Shown: piece by piece, positions 34,741 to 45,400 of the stretch | How the letters are laid out: each line of letters begins with the position of its first letter | How positions within the stretch are numbered: the first letter of the stretch is position 1 | NCBI GenBank assembly: GCA_035308525.1 | Contig: DATGGM010000144.1 | Coordinates: 1 to 64,000, forward strand | Length of the DNA stretch: 64,000 bases | DNA from: Bog-159 sp035308525 | GTDB taxonomy: Bacteria > Acidobacteriota > Terriglobia > Bryobacterales > Bryobacteraceae | Direction of reading: 5' to 3' | Notes under the pieces: model-generated | Databases searched by the model: none | What the model saw: the letters and a program-made list of their open reading frames with translations, nothing else | What the model was told of the DNA's origin: nothing | Program-made: the position numbers and the translations under genes

Positions 34741-37700
34741 ATGAGTCAAAACGGATCCAAAGACATCGCCATCATCGGCATGGCCTGCGTGCTCCCCGGC
34801 GCGCCGGATATCGCGCATTATTGGGAAAACATCCTGCACAAGGTAAATGCCATTTCCGACGCACCGCCGGAATGGGAAGCCGACCTGTTCTTCGAGGACG
34901 ATACCAAGGCCGACGACCGCACCTACTGCAAACGCGGCGGATTCCTCGGCAAGCTGGCGCAGTTCGATCCTTTCACGTTTGGCATTATGCCCAATGCCGT
35001 GGATGGAGGCGAGCCAGACCACTTCATGGCCCTGCAGGCGTCGCACGACGCCCTGGCGGATTGCAGCAATCTCGACCTGGAGCCGGTCAGGCAGCGTACC
35101 GCCGTGATCATCGGCCGCGGCACGTACGTCAATCGCGGCAATGCCGCGGCCTTGCAGCAGGGCGTGATGGTCGAAAGCATCCTGCGCATTCTGAAACAGC
35201 TTCATCCCGAGCACACGGATGCCGAACTTGCCGAGATCAAGAAGCGCATCAAATCCACTTTGCCGCCATTCAACGCGGACACCTCGTCCGGCCTGGTGCC
35301 TAATATCATCACCGGCCGGATCGCCAACCGGCTGGACCTGATGGGTCCGAATTATCTTATCGATGCGGCCTGCGCCAGCTCGCTGGTGGCCGTCGAGATG
35401 GCCGCCCGCGAGCTGGAAACGGGCCGCTGCGACCTGGCCCTGGCCGGCGGTGTCAACAGCAACACCTCTCCGGTCCTGATGATGATCTTTTCGCAGCTCG
35501 GCGCGCTATCGCACCGCGGCCAGCTCAGCTCGTTCGACAAAGACGCTGACGGCACGCTGCTCGGCGAAGGCGTCGGCATGGTGGTGCTGAAGCGCCTGGC
35601 CGAAGCCGAGCGCGACGGCAACCATATTTATGCGGTTCTGAAGAATATCGGCATTTCGAGCGACGGCCGCGCCACACACGTGCTGGCGCCGCGCCTGGAA
35701 GGCGAGGAGCTGGCGCTACGACGCGCCTATGAACCCGCGGGGATCGATCCGCTGACCATCGGCCTTCTGGAAGCGCATGGCACGGGCACGCCGGTGGGTG
35801 ATGTGGTTGAGGTGGAGGCGCTGCGCGGCGTGTTTCCCCCGCGAAAAACCGAATCGCCGCGTTGCGCGCTGGGCTCGGTGAAGTCCATGATCAGCCATAC
35901 GGTTCCCGCCGCCGGCGTAGCCGGGCTGATCAAGGCGGCACTGGCCTTGCACCACCGCGTCCTGCCGCCCACGCTGTGCGAAAACCCGAATCCCAAGCTG
36001 CAGCTCGAGAATACGAATTTCTACATCAACACGGAAACCCGGCCGTGGATTCACGGATCGTCCAAAACGCCGCGCCGCGCGGGCGTGAACGCTTTTGGAT
36101 TCGGCGGCATTAACGCGCACGCCATCCTGGAAGAGTACACCGGTCCGAATGTGGCGCCCTGGCTGCAGCATGAATGGGACAGCGAGTTGTTCGTCTTCTC
36201 CGGCGGATCGCGCGCGGAGGTAGCCGAGGATGCGCGGCGCGTGCAGCAACTTCTGCAAACGGGCGGCGCTGCGCTCTCTTTGAAGGACCTGGCGTGGACG
36301 CTCAACTGCAACCGCCCCATGGGTCCGGTGCGAATGGCCGTGGTGGGTCTCTCGCATACCGATCTGGCCGCCAAGCTGGAGCGCGCCATCAAGCGCCTGG
36401 GCGACGAGAAGACCCGCAATATCAAGGAAATCGAAGGCATCTATCTTTTCAAGGAACCCCTGGGGTTGAATGGCAAGCTGGCCTTTCTGTTCCCGGGCGA
36501 AGGCTCGCAGTACCGCAACATGCTGGGCGATTTGTGCATCCATTTTCCGGAGGTGCGGCAGGTCTTCGACCTGATGGACCGCGCTTATGAGAATCATCCG
36601 CGCGACTACCTGCCCAGCGATGTCATCTTCCCGCCGCCATTCGGATCGCCGAGCCAGGATCGCCTGTTCAATATGGACTCCGGCGCGGAGACCGTCTTCT
36701 GCGCCAACCAGGCGCTCTACGCGCTGATTGAAAAACTGGGCATCCGGGCGGACGCCATGGTGGGCCATTCCACCGGCGAGCATTCCGCGCTGCTGGCTTC
36801 CCGCGTAGTCGAGGTGGCCGATGATGACGAGCTGATCCGGCACATCCTGGGCGTCTACGAAGTCTTCGACAAGTTGAATTCCACCAGCGACATTCCCGAA
36901 GCGGTGCTGCTGGCGGTGGCGGGCGCGGATCATGGCTTCCTGGAGCAGCAGGTGGCCGCCAGCAACGGCGAGTTGTATATCGCGCTCGATAACTGCATTC
37001 ACCAGGTGGTGTTGTGCGGCCACGAAAGCGTGATCGACCGGCTGGTGGGAGTTTTGACGCCCAAGGGCGCCATCTGCCAGAAGCTGCCCTTCGCACGCGC
37101 CTATCACACCCCATGGTTTGAAGTGTTCAGCAAGCCGCTGAAACAGCACTTCGACCGGCTCCGCATCGGCCAGGCCCAGACCGCGCTGTATTCCTGCGTG
37201 ACGGCCGGACCCTATCCCAACGACGCCGAAGAGATCCGATCGCTGGCCGCCGTGCAATGGTCCAGCACCGTGCGTTTCCGCGAAACCATTGAGGGCATGC
37301 ATCGCGACGGCGTACGCCTTTTCCTGGAGATCGGTCCGCGCGGCAACCTGACAGGCTTCACAGACGATGTGCTGCGCTCCAAGCCCCACGCGGCGATCCC
37401 ATCGAATGTGCAGCACCGGCCGGGAATCGTGCAGCTTCACCATATGCTGGGGCAACTGGTGGCGCATGGCCTCAATCCCAAGCTCGAGCATCTGTACGCT
37501 CGCCGCGCGCCACGGCCGATCGACGAAAAGGTAAAACCGAAGCGCATGCTGGCGCTGGGCACCGGAATACAACCCGCGCGGCTGCCGGCGGATTTCAAAC
37601 TGCCGGCTAAGGCGCCCGCCCCCAGCGCTCCACCTTTGGCCCCTGCGGCGCCACCAGCCACGCCACCCACGGAACCCAGAGCCCGCGTGATGCAGGAGCA

Positions 37701-39165
37701 TCTCGCCATGATGGAGCAGCTCGTACAGTCGCAACAGCAGGTGATGGCTGCGTACCTGGCGGAGCGGCAAGGGAATCCCGGCGTCGCACGGAGGCCGGCC
37801 CGTCCTTTCTTCCAGGAGGTGGTCGAGAACCTGCCGGGAGTGCGCGCCGTATCGCGGCACCGGTTCTCCGCGGAGCGCGAAATCATTTTCCATCACCACG
37901 CCTTGGGCCGGGATGTCTCCGTAGAAGATCCATCGCTGCTCGGCCTGACCCTGGTGCCATTGACCGTCACCATGGAGATGCTGGCCGAAGGCGCTGCCGT
38001 GCTGGCTCCGGGCAAGCTCCTGGCAGGCATGCGCGACATCCGTGCTTCGCGCTGGATTACTCTCGAGAAGCCGGACTATACGATTGAAGCCACCGCCAGG
38101 CAGACTGCCCCGGGAGAGATTCACGTGGCAATACGGGAGGCCGGCGCGGCGAATGCGCTACGCCCGATTCTGGCCGAGGCCGTCGCTATATTTGCCGATC
38201 GCTATCCGGATCCAGGCCCGGCGCGCCCGTTCGTGCTCGAGAACGAGAAACGGTCGGCGTGGGTTTCAGATCAGCTCTATCGCACCGGCATGTTCCACGG
38301 CTACATGATGCAGGGTACCAGGAGCGTCGAACGCACCGGACGCAATGGCTGCAGCGCCACGCTCGAAGTCCTGCCGCACGCGGCTCTCTTTACCGGCAAC
38401 CCCCAGCCCGCTTTTCTGTTCGATCCGGTGCTGCTGGACGCCGCCGGCCAGGTGGTGGCCTACTGGTTCTGGGAAGCCATCGAAAAGGGCACCGATCTGT
38501 TCCCCTACCGGGTGGGCGCCTTCCACTGTTACGCAGGTGCGCCGCCCGCGGGATCGCTGCTCGAATGCCGCGTGGCTCGCCGCCTGGAAAATGATTCCGT
38601 GATCCATTCCGACATCGAGGTTCTGGATCACGCGGGAAAAGTCTATTACCGGCTCGACAACTGGGAGACGCGCCGCTTCCCGCAGCCGCCGCGCTTCCTG
38701 GGCTTGCGCATCGATCCACGCGCGACGCATATCGCGACCGCGTGGAATAAGCCCATAGAGGGCCGGCGCGGCGTGGCCTGTTGCCGTGTGGAGGATTTGC
38801 CGCAGGAGTTCCTGGAGTCTTCGCACAGCGTATGGCTGAAGACGCTGGCTTACCTGGTGCTGAACCGCCGCGAGCGTGCGGTGTGGGAAAACTTGCAACT
38901 GCCGGCCAGGCAGCGCTACGACTGGCTGTTGGCCCGTTGCGCCGCCAAGGACGCCGTGCGCACGTTGATCCGGGAGCGCCTGGGCGAGCAGGTGTGCGCC
39001 GCCGACGTAGAGATTGCCGCCGATGGTTCCTCCGCCAGCGGCGCGTGGAAGCAGGTGTTGGGCGTGAATCCCACGGTCCGGATGGCCAATTCCGGCATCG
39101 CGGGAGCGGTAGCGGCGCTGAATGCGGCGGACCTTGCCGGAATCAGCTTCACGGGCGGGAGCTAG
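34741..39165 (+). CDS. Multidomain polyketide/PUFA-type synthase: KS-AT-DH-PPTase-like
   Basis: The 1474-residue product has a ketosynthase (about 8-465) with Cys211 in DAACASSL, His346 in EAHGTGT and His386 in KSMISHT. An acyltransferase (about 578-880) has GEGSQ and GHSTGEHS (Ser677). A Pro/Ala-rich linker (about 950-1015) follows. A hotdog dehydratase (about 1025-1300) has FHHHALGRDVSVED and FDPVLLDAAGQ. The C-terminal region (about 1330-1470) resembles a phosphopantetheinyl transferase, with RYDWLLARCAAKDAVR (Lys1403) but RMANSG where active enzymes have an SIAHS/SISHT-type His. No ACP is present, so it must work with the ACPs of the opposing gene. Layout resembles Pfa/Hgl 'secondary lipid' synthases. 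It shares its TAG stop bases with the convergent ACP gene. Confidence 0.88.
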   Translation: MSQNGSKDIAIIGMACVLPGAPDIAHYWENILHKVNAISDAPPEWEADLFFEDDTKADDRTYCKRGGFLGKLAQFDPFTFGIMPNAVDGGEPDHFMALQASHDALADCSNLDLEPVRQRTAVIIGRGTYVNRGNAAALQQGVMVESILRILKQLHPEHTDAELAEIKKRIKSTLPPFNADTSSGLVPNIITGRIANRLDLMGPNYLIDAACASSLVAVEMAARELETGRCDLALAGGVNSNTSPVLMMIFSQLGALSHRGQLSSFDKDADGTLLGEGVGMVVLKRLAEAERDGNHIYAVLKNIGISSDGRATHVLAPRLEGEELALRRAYEPAGIDPLTIGLLEAHGTGTPVGDVVEVEALRGVFPPRKTESPRCALGSVKSMISHTVPAAGVAGLIKAALALHHRVLPPTLCENPNPKLQLENTNFYINTETRPWIHGSSKTPRRAGVNAFGFGGINAHAILEEYTGPNVAPWLQHEWDSELFVFSGGSRAEVAEDARRVQQLLQTGGAALSLKDLAWTLNCNRPMGPVRMAVVGLSHTDLAAKLERAIKRLGDEKTRNIKEIEGIYLFKEPLGLNGKLAFLFPGEGSQYRNMLGDLCIHFPEVRQVFDLMDRAYENHPRDYLPSDVIFPPPFGSPSQDRLFNMDSGAETVFCANQALYALIEKLGIRADAMVGHSTGEHSALLASRVVEVADDDELIRHILGVYEVFDKLNSTSDIPEAVLLAVAGADHGFLEQQVAASNGELYIALDNCIHQVVLCGHESVIDRLVGVLTPKGAICQKLPFARAYHTPWFEVFSKPLKQHFDRLRIGQAQTALYSCVTAGPYPNDAEEIRSLAAVQWSSTVRFRETIEGMHRDGVRLFLEIGPRGNLTGFTDDVLRSKPHAAIPSNVQHRPGIVQLHHMLGQLVAHGLNPKLEHLYARRAPRPIDEKVKPKRMLALGTGIQPARLPADFKLPAKAPAPSAPPLAPAAPPATPPTEPRARVMQEHLAMMEQLVQSQQQVMAAYLAERQGNPGVARRPARPFFQEVVENLPGVRAVSRHRFSAEREIIFHHHALGRDVSVEDPSLLGLTLVPLTVTMEMLAEGAAVLAPGKLLAGMRDIRASRWITLEKPDYTIEATARQTAPGEIHVAIREAGAANALRPILAEAVAIFADRYPDPGPARPFVLENEKRSAWVSDQLYRTGMFHGYMMQGTRSVERTGRNGCSATLEVLPHAALFTGNPQPAFLFDPVLLDAAGQVVAYWFWEAIEKGTDLFPYRVGAFHCYAGAPPAGSLLECRVARRLENDSVIHSDIEVLDHAGKVYYRLDNWETRRFPQPPRFLGLRIDPRATHIATAWNKPIEGRRGVACCRVEDLPQEFLESSHSVWLKTLAYLVLNRRERAVWENLQLPARQRYDWLLARCAAKDAVRTLIRERLGEQVCAADVEIAADGSSASGAWKQVLGVNPTVRMANSGIAGAVAALNAADLAGISFTGGS

Positions 39166-39497
39166 CCGCGTCTGCTGTTGCCGCCGTGCGGTGATACCTC
39201 CTCCACGTGTTCCTCCACCGCGGCTTTCACATGCTGTCCCACGAACTCCGCCAGTTCCGCGATCGACAGATCGCGCTGCTTCTGGCCTATATCCGCCAGC
39301 AGTTCGGCGAACGGCATGGTGGTGCGATAATGCTCCTGGATCGCCGTGCACAAAACTACCGCATCCAGCGACTCCATGCCCAGCTCGGTAAACAGCAGCG
39401 ACCCCGGACCGACCTCGTCGGCATAGTCCCAGTCCTGGCACAGCCCCTGGACGGTCTTGAGAACGTATGCGAGAATCTCCGGCTGCATGGAACTCAT
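39162..39497 (-). CDS. Stand-alone acyl carrier protein
   Basis: A 111-residue ACP. The phosphopantetheine attachment serine is in FTELGMESLDAVVL. The start at 39497 overlaps the TGA of the large synthase as ATGA, which argues for translational coupling; the longer frame to 39563 is rejected because it lies inside the synthase. A fifth carrier protein beside a synthase that already has four may receive the finished chain or serve the KS-AT-DH protein. Its stop overlaps that of the convergent synthase in CTAG (39162-39165). Confidence 0.87.
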   Translation of the reverse strand: MSSMQPEILAYVLKTVQGLCQDWDYADEVGPGSLLFTELGMESLDAVVLCTAIQEHYRTTMPFAELLADIGQKQRDLSIAELAEFVGQHVKAAVEEHVEEVSPHGGNSRRG

Positions 39498-42400
39498 TTC
39501 AGGCTCCCAAAGGCGTGCACCCGAGCGTGCGGCGTGCCGCTGGCTAGCGCAATAGCTCTCCACGGTCCTTCACCCATCGCCACCAGGGGTTCGGATTGCG
39601 GGCCGGCCTCAATTTCGCGCAGTGCGGCCGCGGCGCCCCCATCCAGCGGGATCATCTCGATGCCGCGCGCCAAAAACTGCTGCCGCACTTCTTCGGAAAC
39701 CATGCCGCTCGATCCCCATGGCCCCCAATTCACAGCCACCACGCGCGCCGGCCACTGGGCCGACAGGATCACCGACAGGCCGTTCATGAAACCGTTGCCC
39801 GCCGCGTAGTCAGCCTGCCCGCGATTGCCAAACGCCGCCGTCACCGAGGACATCAGCAGCAGGCACCGCAGGCTCTCAGGCCGCAGCTTTTGGCTCAGTA
39901 CCAGTGCCGAATCGGCCTTGGTGTGCAACACGCGGTCGAACGATTCCGGTGTTTTGTCGCGAATAAGCTTGTCTTCGATGATGCCGGCGCCATGCACCAC
40001 CACGTCCAGGCGGCCGTGCTCGCGGTAGACGCGGTCAATCAATTCGCCGAAGGCCTCCTCGTTTCGTACGTCCACCGGGTGATATTCCACGGTCGCCCCA
40101 GCGCGGCGCAGTTCTTCGAGCGTTTCGACAATCTCGCGATCCTTCAACAGCCGCTGCAACGCCGCCTCCACGGCGGCCGGCTTCACCGGGCTGGCCGAGG
40201 ACGCGCGCAGCCTGGCTAACAGTGCGGCTTTCAGCCGGGGAAGTTCGGTGATCCCCGCGGTATCGGACGCTTCGGGCCCGCTCGGGAGCGGAGAAGCGCC
40301 GGCCAGGATCAGGGTTGGACGATAACGCGCGGCAAGCTGCCTGGCGATCTCGGCGGTGACGCCGCGCGCGCCTCCAGTCAGCAGTACCACCCAGTCGCGC
40401 TGGATTTTCCGGGTGATTTCGCCATCCACAGCGGCCACTTGCGGCGCTAACTGCGGCACAACCGTCAATCGGCGGTCGCCGGGCAGGCCCACCTGCAACA
40501 TGTCGTCCAGAGAGGTAAGCTCGTCGATCAGTTTTTGGCGGAGGATGGGAACCGGATCGGTGGCATCCAGATCGAGCACTTTGCACCGCACACCGTCGAA
40601 TTCCAATGCCAGCGTTTTAGTGAAATCCGCAACCGCGAAATGCGTAGCCGGACAGGGTCCATTGGGCTGCAGGCCGAACGCTCCGCCGCGAGCCGTGATG
40701 GCCGCGAACAGCGCGCCGCCGGCGCTACCCGTTTGTTTCAGATCGTTCTCGCAGGCGCGCGCCAGCAGGAAGAGCGAGCGGACGTCCGTCCGTAAATGAC
40801 CGCGCCATTCGGCGAAGGTGGCTTTCTCCGAAGAGGGCCCTGCGCGCAAAGGCAGCAAATGAATGACCGCACCGATGGTGCCGTGCTGGCGCCGAATGCT
40901 GGCGAGCAGCGTTTCCACGGCCCCTGGATCGGTCAGGTCCGTGGCGTCCCCACCGTGGCGCACCACCACGGCACGCTCGCCGTGGCGTTGCAGGTCATCC
41001 GCCAGACCAGTGGCGATGCCGGTCTCATCATCCGTGATCACCGACACGCGGCCCGGATAGTAATGGGGCTCCGGTTGCAGACGTTGCTGGTCCGCTACAG
41101 TCAGAATGAAGCGCGGGACTTCGGTGGACGGCGCGGGGGCTGCCGGCGCGGGAGCCACACTTACTGCCGCGGTGATGTGATCCGCGATCTCGCGCAACGT
41201 GCGCGCACTGGTCAGCTGGGTCATGATGCCCTGCACCGCCTGCTGTTGCTCGGGAGTGCCGAGCTTTTGCAGTGCCGTCAGGATCTCCACGCGCTTGATC
41301 GAGTCGATCCCCAGGTCCGATTCGATACCGGCGTCCAGGTCCAGCATCTCGGGCGGGTAACCCGTGCGTTCGGCTGCCACCGCGCGCAATTCGGTCACGA
41401 AATCGCGTCCGGCGGCAGCCGGGGCTGGAGGCGCGCAACCGCTACCGGCGGCGCCGCCAATCAGCTCCGCGATCTCACGCAGCGTGCGCGCGCTGGTCAG
41501 TTTGTTCATGATGCCCTGCACGGCTTGCTGTTGTTGGGGTGAGCCAAGCTGCTGCAAGGCCGTCAGGATCTCGACGCGCTTGATGGAGTCGATCCCCAAG
41601 TCCGATTCGATGCCTGCGTCCAGATCCAGCATCTCCGGCGGGTAACCCGTGCGTTCCGCCGCGACGGCGCGCAATTCGGTCACGAAGTCGCGACCGGCGG
41701 CAGCCGGGGCTGGAGGCAGCGAAGAGCTACCGGCGGCGCCGCCAATCAGCTCCGCGATCTCGCGCAGCGTGCGGGCGCTGGTCAGCTCAGCCATGATGCC
41801 CTGCACCGCCTGCTGTTGCTCGGGATTACCGAGCTTTTGCAGTGCCGTCAGGATCTCCACGCGCTTGATGGAGTCGATCCCCAGGTCCGATTCGATGCCG
41901 GCGTCCAGATCCAGCATCTCCGGCGGGTAGCCCGTGCGTTCGGCGGCGACGGCTCGCAATTCGGTCACGAAATCGCGTCCGGCGGCAGCCGCGGCTGGAG
42001 GTGCGGAACCGCTACCGGCGGCGCCGCCAATCAGCTCCGCGATCTCGCGTAGCGTGCGGGCGCTGGTCAGCTCAGCCATGATGGCCTGCACCGCTTGCTG
42101 TTGTTTGGGTGAGCCAAGCTTCTGCAAGGCCGTCAAGATTTCCACGCGCTTGATGGAGTCGATCCCCAGGTCCGATTCGATGCCTGCGTCCAGATCCAGC
42201 ATCTCCGGCGGGTAACCCGTGCGTTCGGCCGCGACGGCCCGCAGCTCCGTGGTGAAGTCACGTCCGGCAGGCGCTACTTCGGGGGCGCGGGCCGGCGGCA
42301 TCGGCGCCGCGGCGTGCACCGGCGCAGGCGCAACCGGCAACGGCGGAAGTGCCGGCAGTGTGGGTTTCTCAATAACTGCCGGGCCACCCTGCAGGTAAGC

Positions 42401-45400
42401 GGTCATGATGGTGGTCTGCGATTCCAGCACCTGCTTCATGAGCTGCTGAAACTGCAGCATCACGGCATCGCTGGCGCCGGATACGGGCACCGCGGCTTGC
42501 GGAACAGGCGCCGCCACTGGAATCGGCGCGGGAGCCGGCGGCGGCATCGCGGAAGACATCACCAGATCGAGCGGCGACACCACCTGCGGCGGTTTGGATC
42601 GCGGGAATGCTTTCAGGCCATTCACCATCCAACCGCTATCGCGCACGGCTGGCTCCGGCCCGGCGACCCGTCCGCGAAGAAGCTGCGCCGCATCCACCGG
42701 CACGCCTTCGGCAGCCAACTGCGCCAGTGCATGCAGCAACGCCACCAGGCCGGCGCGATCGCTGTCGATCTGCACGAACCGGGCATCCTTACCATCCAGA
42801 ATCTGCCGTGCCAGGCCGGTCAGTACGCCCTTCGGCCCGACTTCCACAAACACGCGCGCGCCCGCATCGTGCATGGCGCGGATCTCATCCACAAACTTCA
42901 CCGGGCGCACCAGATGGCTCGCCAGCAGCGCCGCGATTTCGGCGGGATCTTCCGGATACTGGCTGCCCAGTGTATTCGAAAAGACCGCCGCGGTGGGCCG
43001 GGCGAACGTCTGCCGTGCCAGCACTCCGCCGAACTGGACGCGGGCCGGTTCCATCAGCGGCGAGTGAAACGCGCAAGCCACGGGGATCAACCGCGCCGCC
43101 AGTCCGGCTGCTTCCAGCTTGGGAATCGCCGCGCGCACCGCCGCATTAGACCCCGAAATCACCGTTTGACGCGGGCTGTTGTGATTCGCCAGCGTGATGC
43201 CGTCAATGCCATCCAGCGCCTTGGCGATGGCATCGGCGTCGGCCGATACAGCCGCCATGGTACCGGCTTCGTCGTGGGTGGTATCTTTGATCGCGCGGCC
43301 GCGGGCTTCGGAGAGATCGAACAGCGCGTGATCCGAAATCACGCCCGCGGCGGCCAGGGCCACGTACTCGCCATAGCTGTGCCCGGCGGTCATGTCGGCG
43401 CGGACGCCCAGCCGTTCCAGGACGCGGCATAGCCCGATCTCGACTACGCCCAACGCAGGTTGCGCAATCAGAGTATCGGTCAATTCCAGATTCTGCTGTT
43501 TTTCCGTGTCGGGACTGAATGCCGGCGGCGGATAGATGTAGGCGGACAGCTTCTTCGGCAACCGTCCGGCGAGCACTTGTTCGGCCTGCTCCAGGCCGGC
43601 ACGCAGTTCCGGGAAGTGCAGGGCCAGGTCGCGCAGCATGTGCGTCTTCTGCGAGCCCTGCCCGGGAAACAGGAATGCCACTTTGCCGCGCGGGGAACCA
43701 TAAGCCAGATAAATCCCCTGCGCATCGTTGAGCGTCTGCCTGGCTTCGAGCGCTGTTTTCGCCTTGGCCAGCTTCGCGCGCAGATCCTCCGCGGAGCCCG
43801 CTACAATCGCCAGCCGTGTTTGCGCCGACGCAGAAACGTGGGTGTCGCGCCCCCGCCCTTCCACCAGGTCCGCCGGTGTGGGATCGTTCCAGATGTAGAG
43901 TTCGGCGGGCCACTGCTCGAACTGCGCCACGTCGGCGGGATCCGTCAGCCCGCCCTGAAACTCTTCCAACACCGCATGGAAATTGGTTCCGCCAAAGCCG
44001 AACGCGCTCACACCACCGCGGCGCGGCGTACCCGCGGGAGGGATCCACGGCAGGGTTTCGGTGTTCACGAAGATCGGGGTGCCGGGCTCCAGCAGCTTGG
44101 GGTTGGGCTTCTCCACGTGCAGCGTGGGCGGTAGGGTCTGGTGATACAGCGCCAGCGCCACCTTCATCAGTCCGGTGATCCCCGCGGCGGACTTGGTATG
44201 GCCCACCATGGATTTCACCGACCCGATGGCGCAGCTCGACGGAGTCGCTCCATCCGCCTGAAATACATCTGCCACGGCGGCTAGTTCGCTGGCATCCCCC
44301 AGTGTGGTGCCGGTGCCATGCGCTTCAATCAAGCCGACGGTCGACGGGCGAATTCCAGCGCGGGCGTAGGCGCGCTGCAACGCAACGATCTGGCCTTCCA
44401 GACGCGGCGCCGTCATGCTGCGGCCCTTGCCGTCGCTCGATCCGGCCACGCCCTTGATCACCGCATAAATGCGATCCCCATCGCGCTCGGCGTCTTCCAG
44501 ACGCTTCAGCACCATCATGCTGATGCCTTCGCTGATAGCGATCCCATCGGCGCTTTCATCGAACGTGCGGCAGCGGCCCCGGCCCGAAAGTGCCTGCGCC
44601 TTTGCGAAGCAGAGGTACCCGAACGGGCTTTGCGCCGTGTCCACGCCGCCCACGATGGCCATGTCGCTCGAATGATCGGCCAACTCGCGCGCCGCCAGGT
44701 AGACCGCCGCCAGCGACGAGGCGCACGCCGCATCCACGCTGAAGTTCACGCCGCCCAGGTCGAAGCGGTTGGCCACGCGCCCCGCCGCGACATTCAGCAG
44801 CAGGCCCGCGAAAGAATCTTCGGTCCACTCCGGCAGTTCCTGCAACAATTCCGCGGGCGGTTTGCTGATGAATTGTTGCAGCATGGAGCGTACCGCGTAT
44901 TGCAGGCCCACATCGCCCAGTCCGCCGCTCAGTCCCAGGATCACCGAGGTCTTCTCGCGCGCAAACTCCCGATCCTGATAGCCGGCATCGCGCAGCGCCT
45001 GGTCCACCGTGACCAGCGCCAGCAATTGCAGCGGATCGATCGACGGCAACGCGTTCGGCGGAATACCGTAACGCATCGGATCGAACGGCACGGCATCCAG
45101 GAAGCCGCCCCAGCGCGAGTGGATCTTGTCTTTGGCTTTGCGGTCGGGATCGTAATACAGGTCAATGTTGAAGCGCTCTTTGGGAACTTCGCCTATGGCA
45201 TCGACTTTATTCAGAATGTTGGCCCAAAACTCGCGCACGTTGGGTGCCTTGGGCAGCAGGCAGCCCATGCCGATGATGGCTACATCGAACGGCTTGGGCG
45301 GAGGCATCTGCGCCACGCGCGGAGCGTCGAATGGCACGGTTAGTCCAGCGATCAGCCGGGCGCCTTCGTCGGCGACGCTCGCATCCGCCAGGATGCCGAT

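Noticed and set aside
35716..38124. An 802-codon open frame antisense to the KS-AT-DH synthase
   Set aside because: It mirrors a strongly conserved KS/AT/DH coding region in GC-rich DNA; its translation is low-complexity Arg/Gln/His and matches no family.
39497..39563. Longer N-terminus for the stand-alone ACP
   Set aside because: It would lie wholly inside the synthase coding region; the ATGA junction start is typical of coupling.
41364..42215. Three similar 93-codon plus-strand frames in tandem
   Set aside because: They are antisense shadows of the 285-bp ACP repeats; their regular spacing comes from the repeats.
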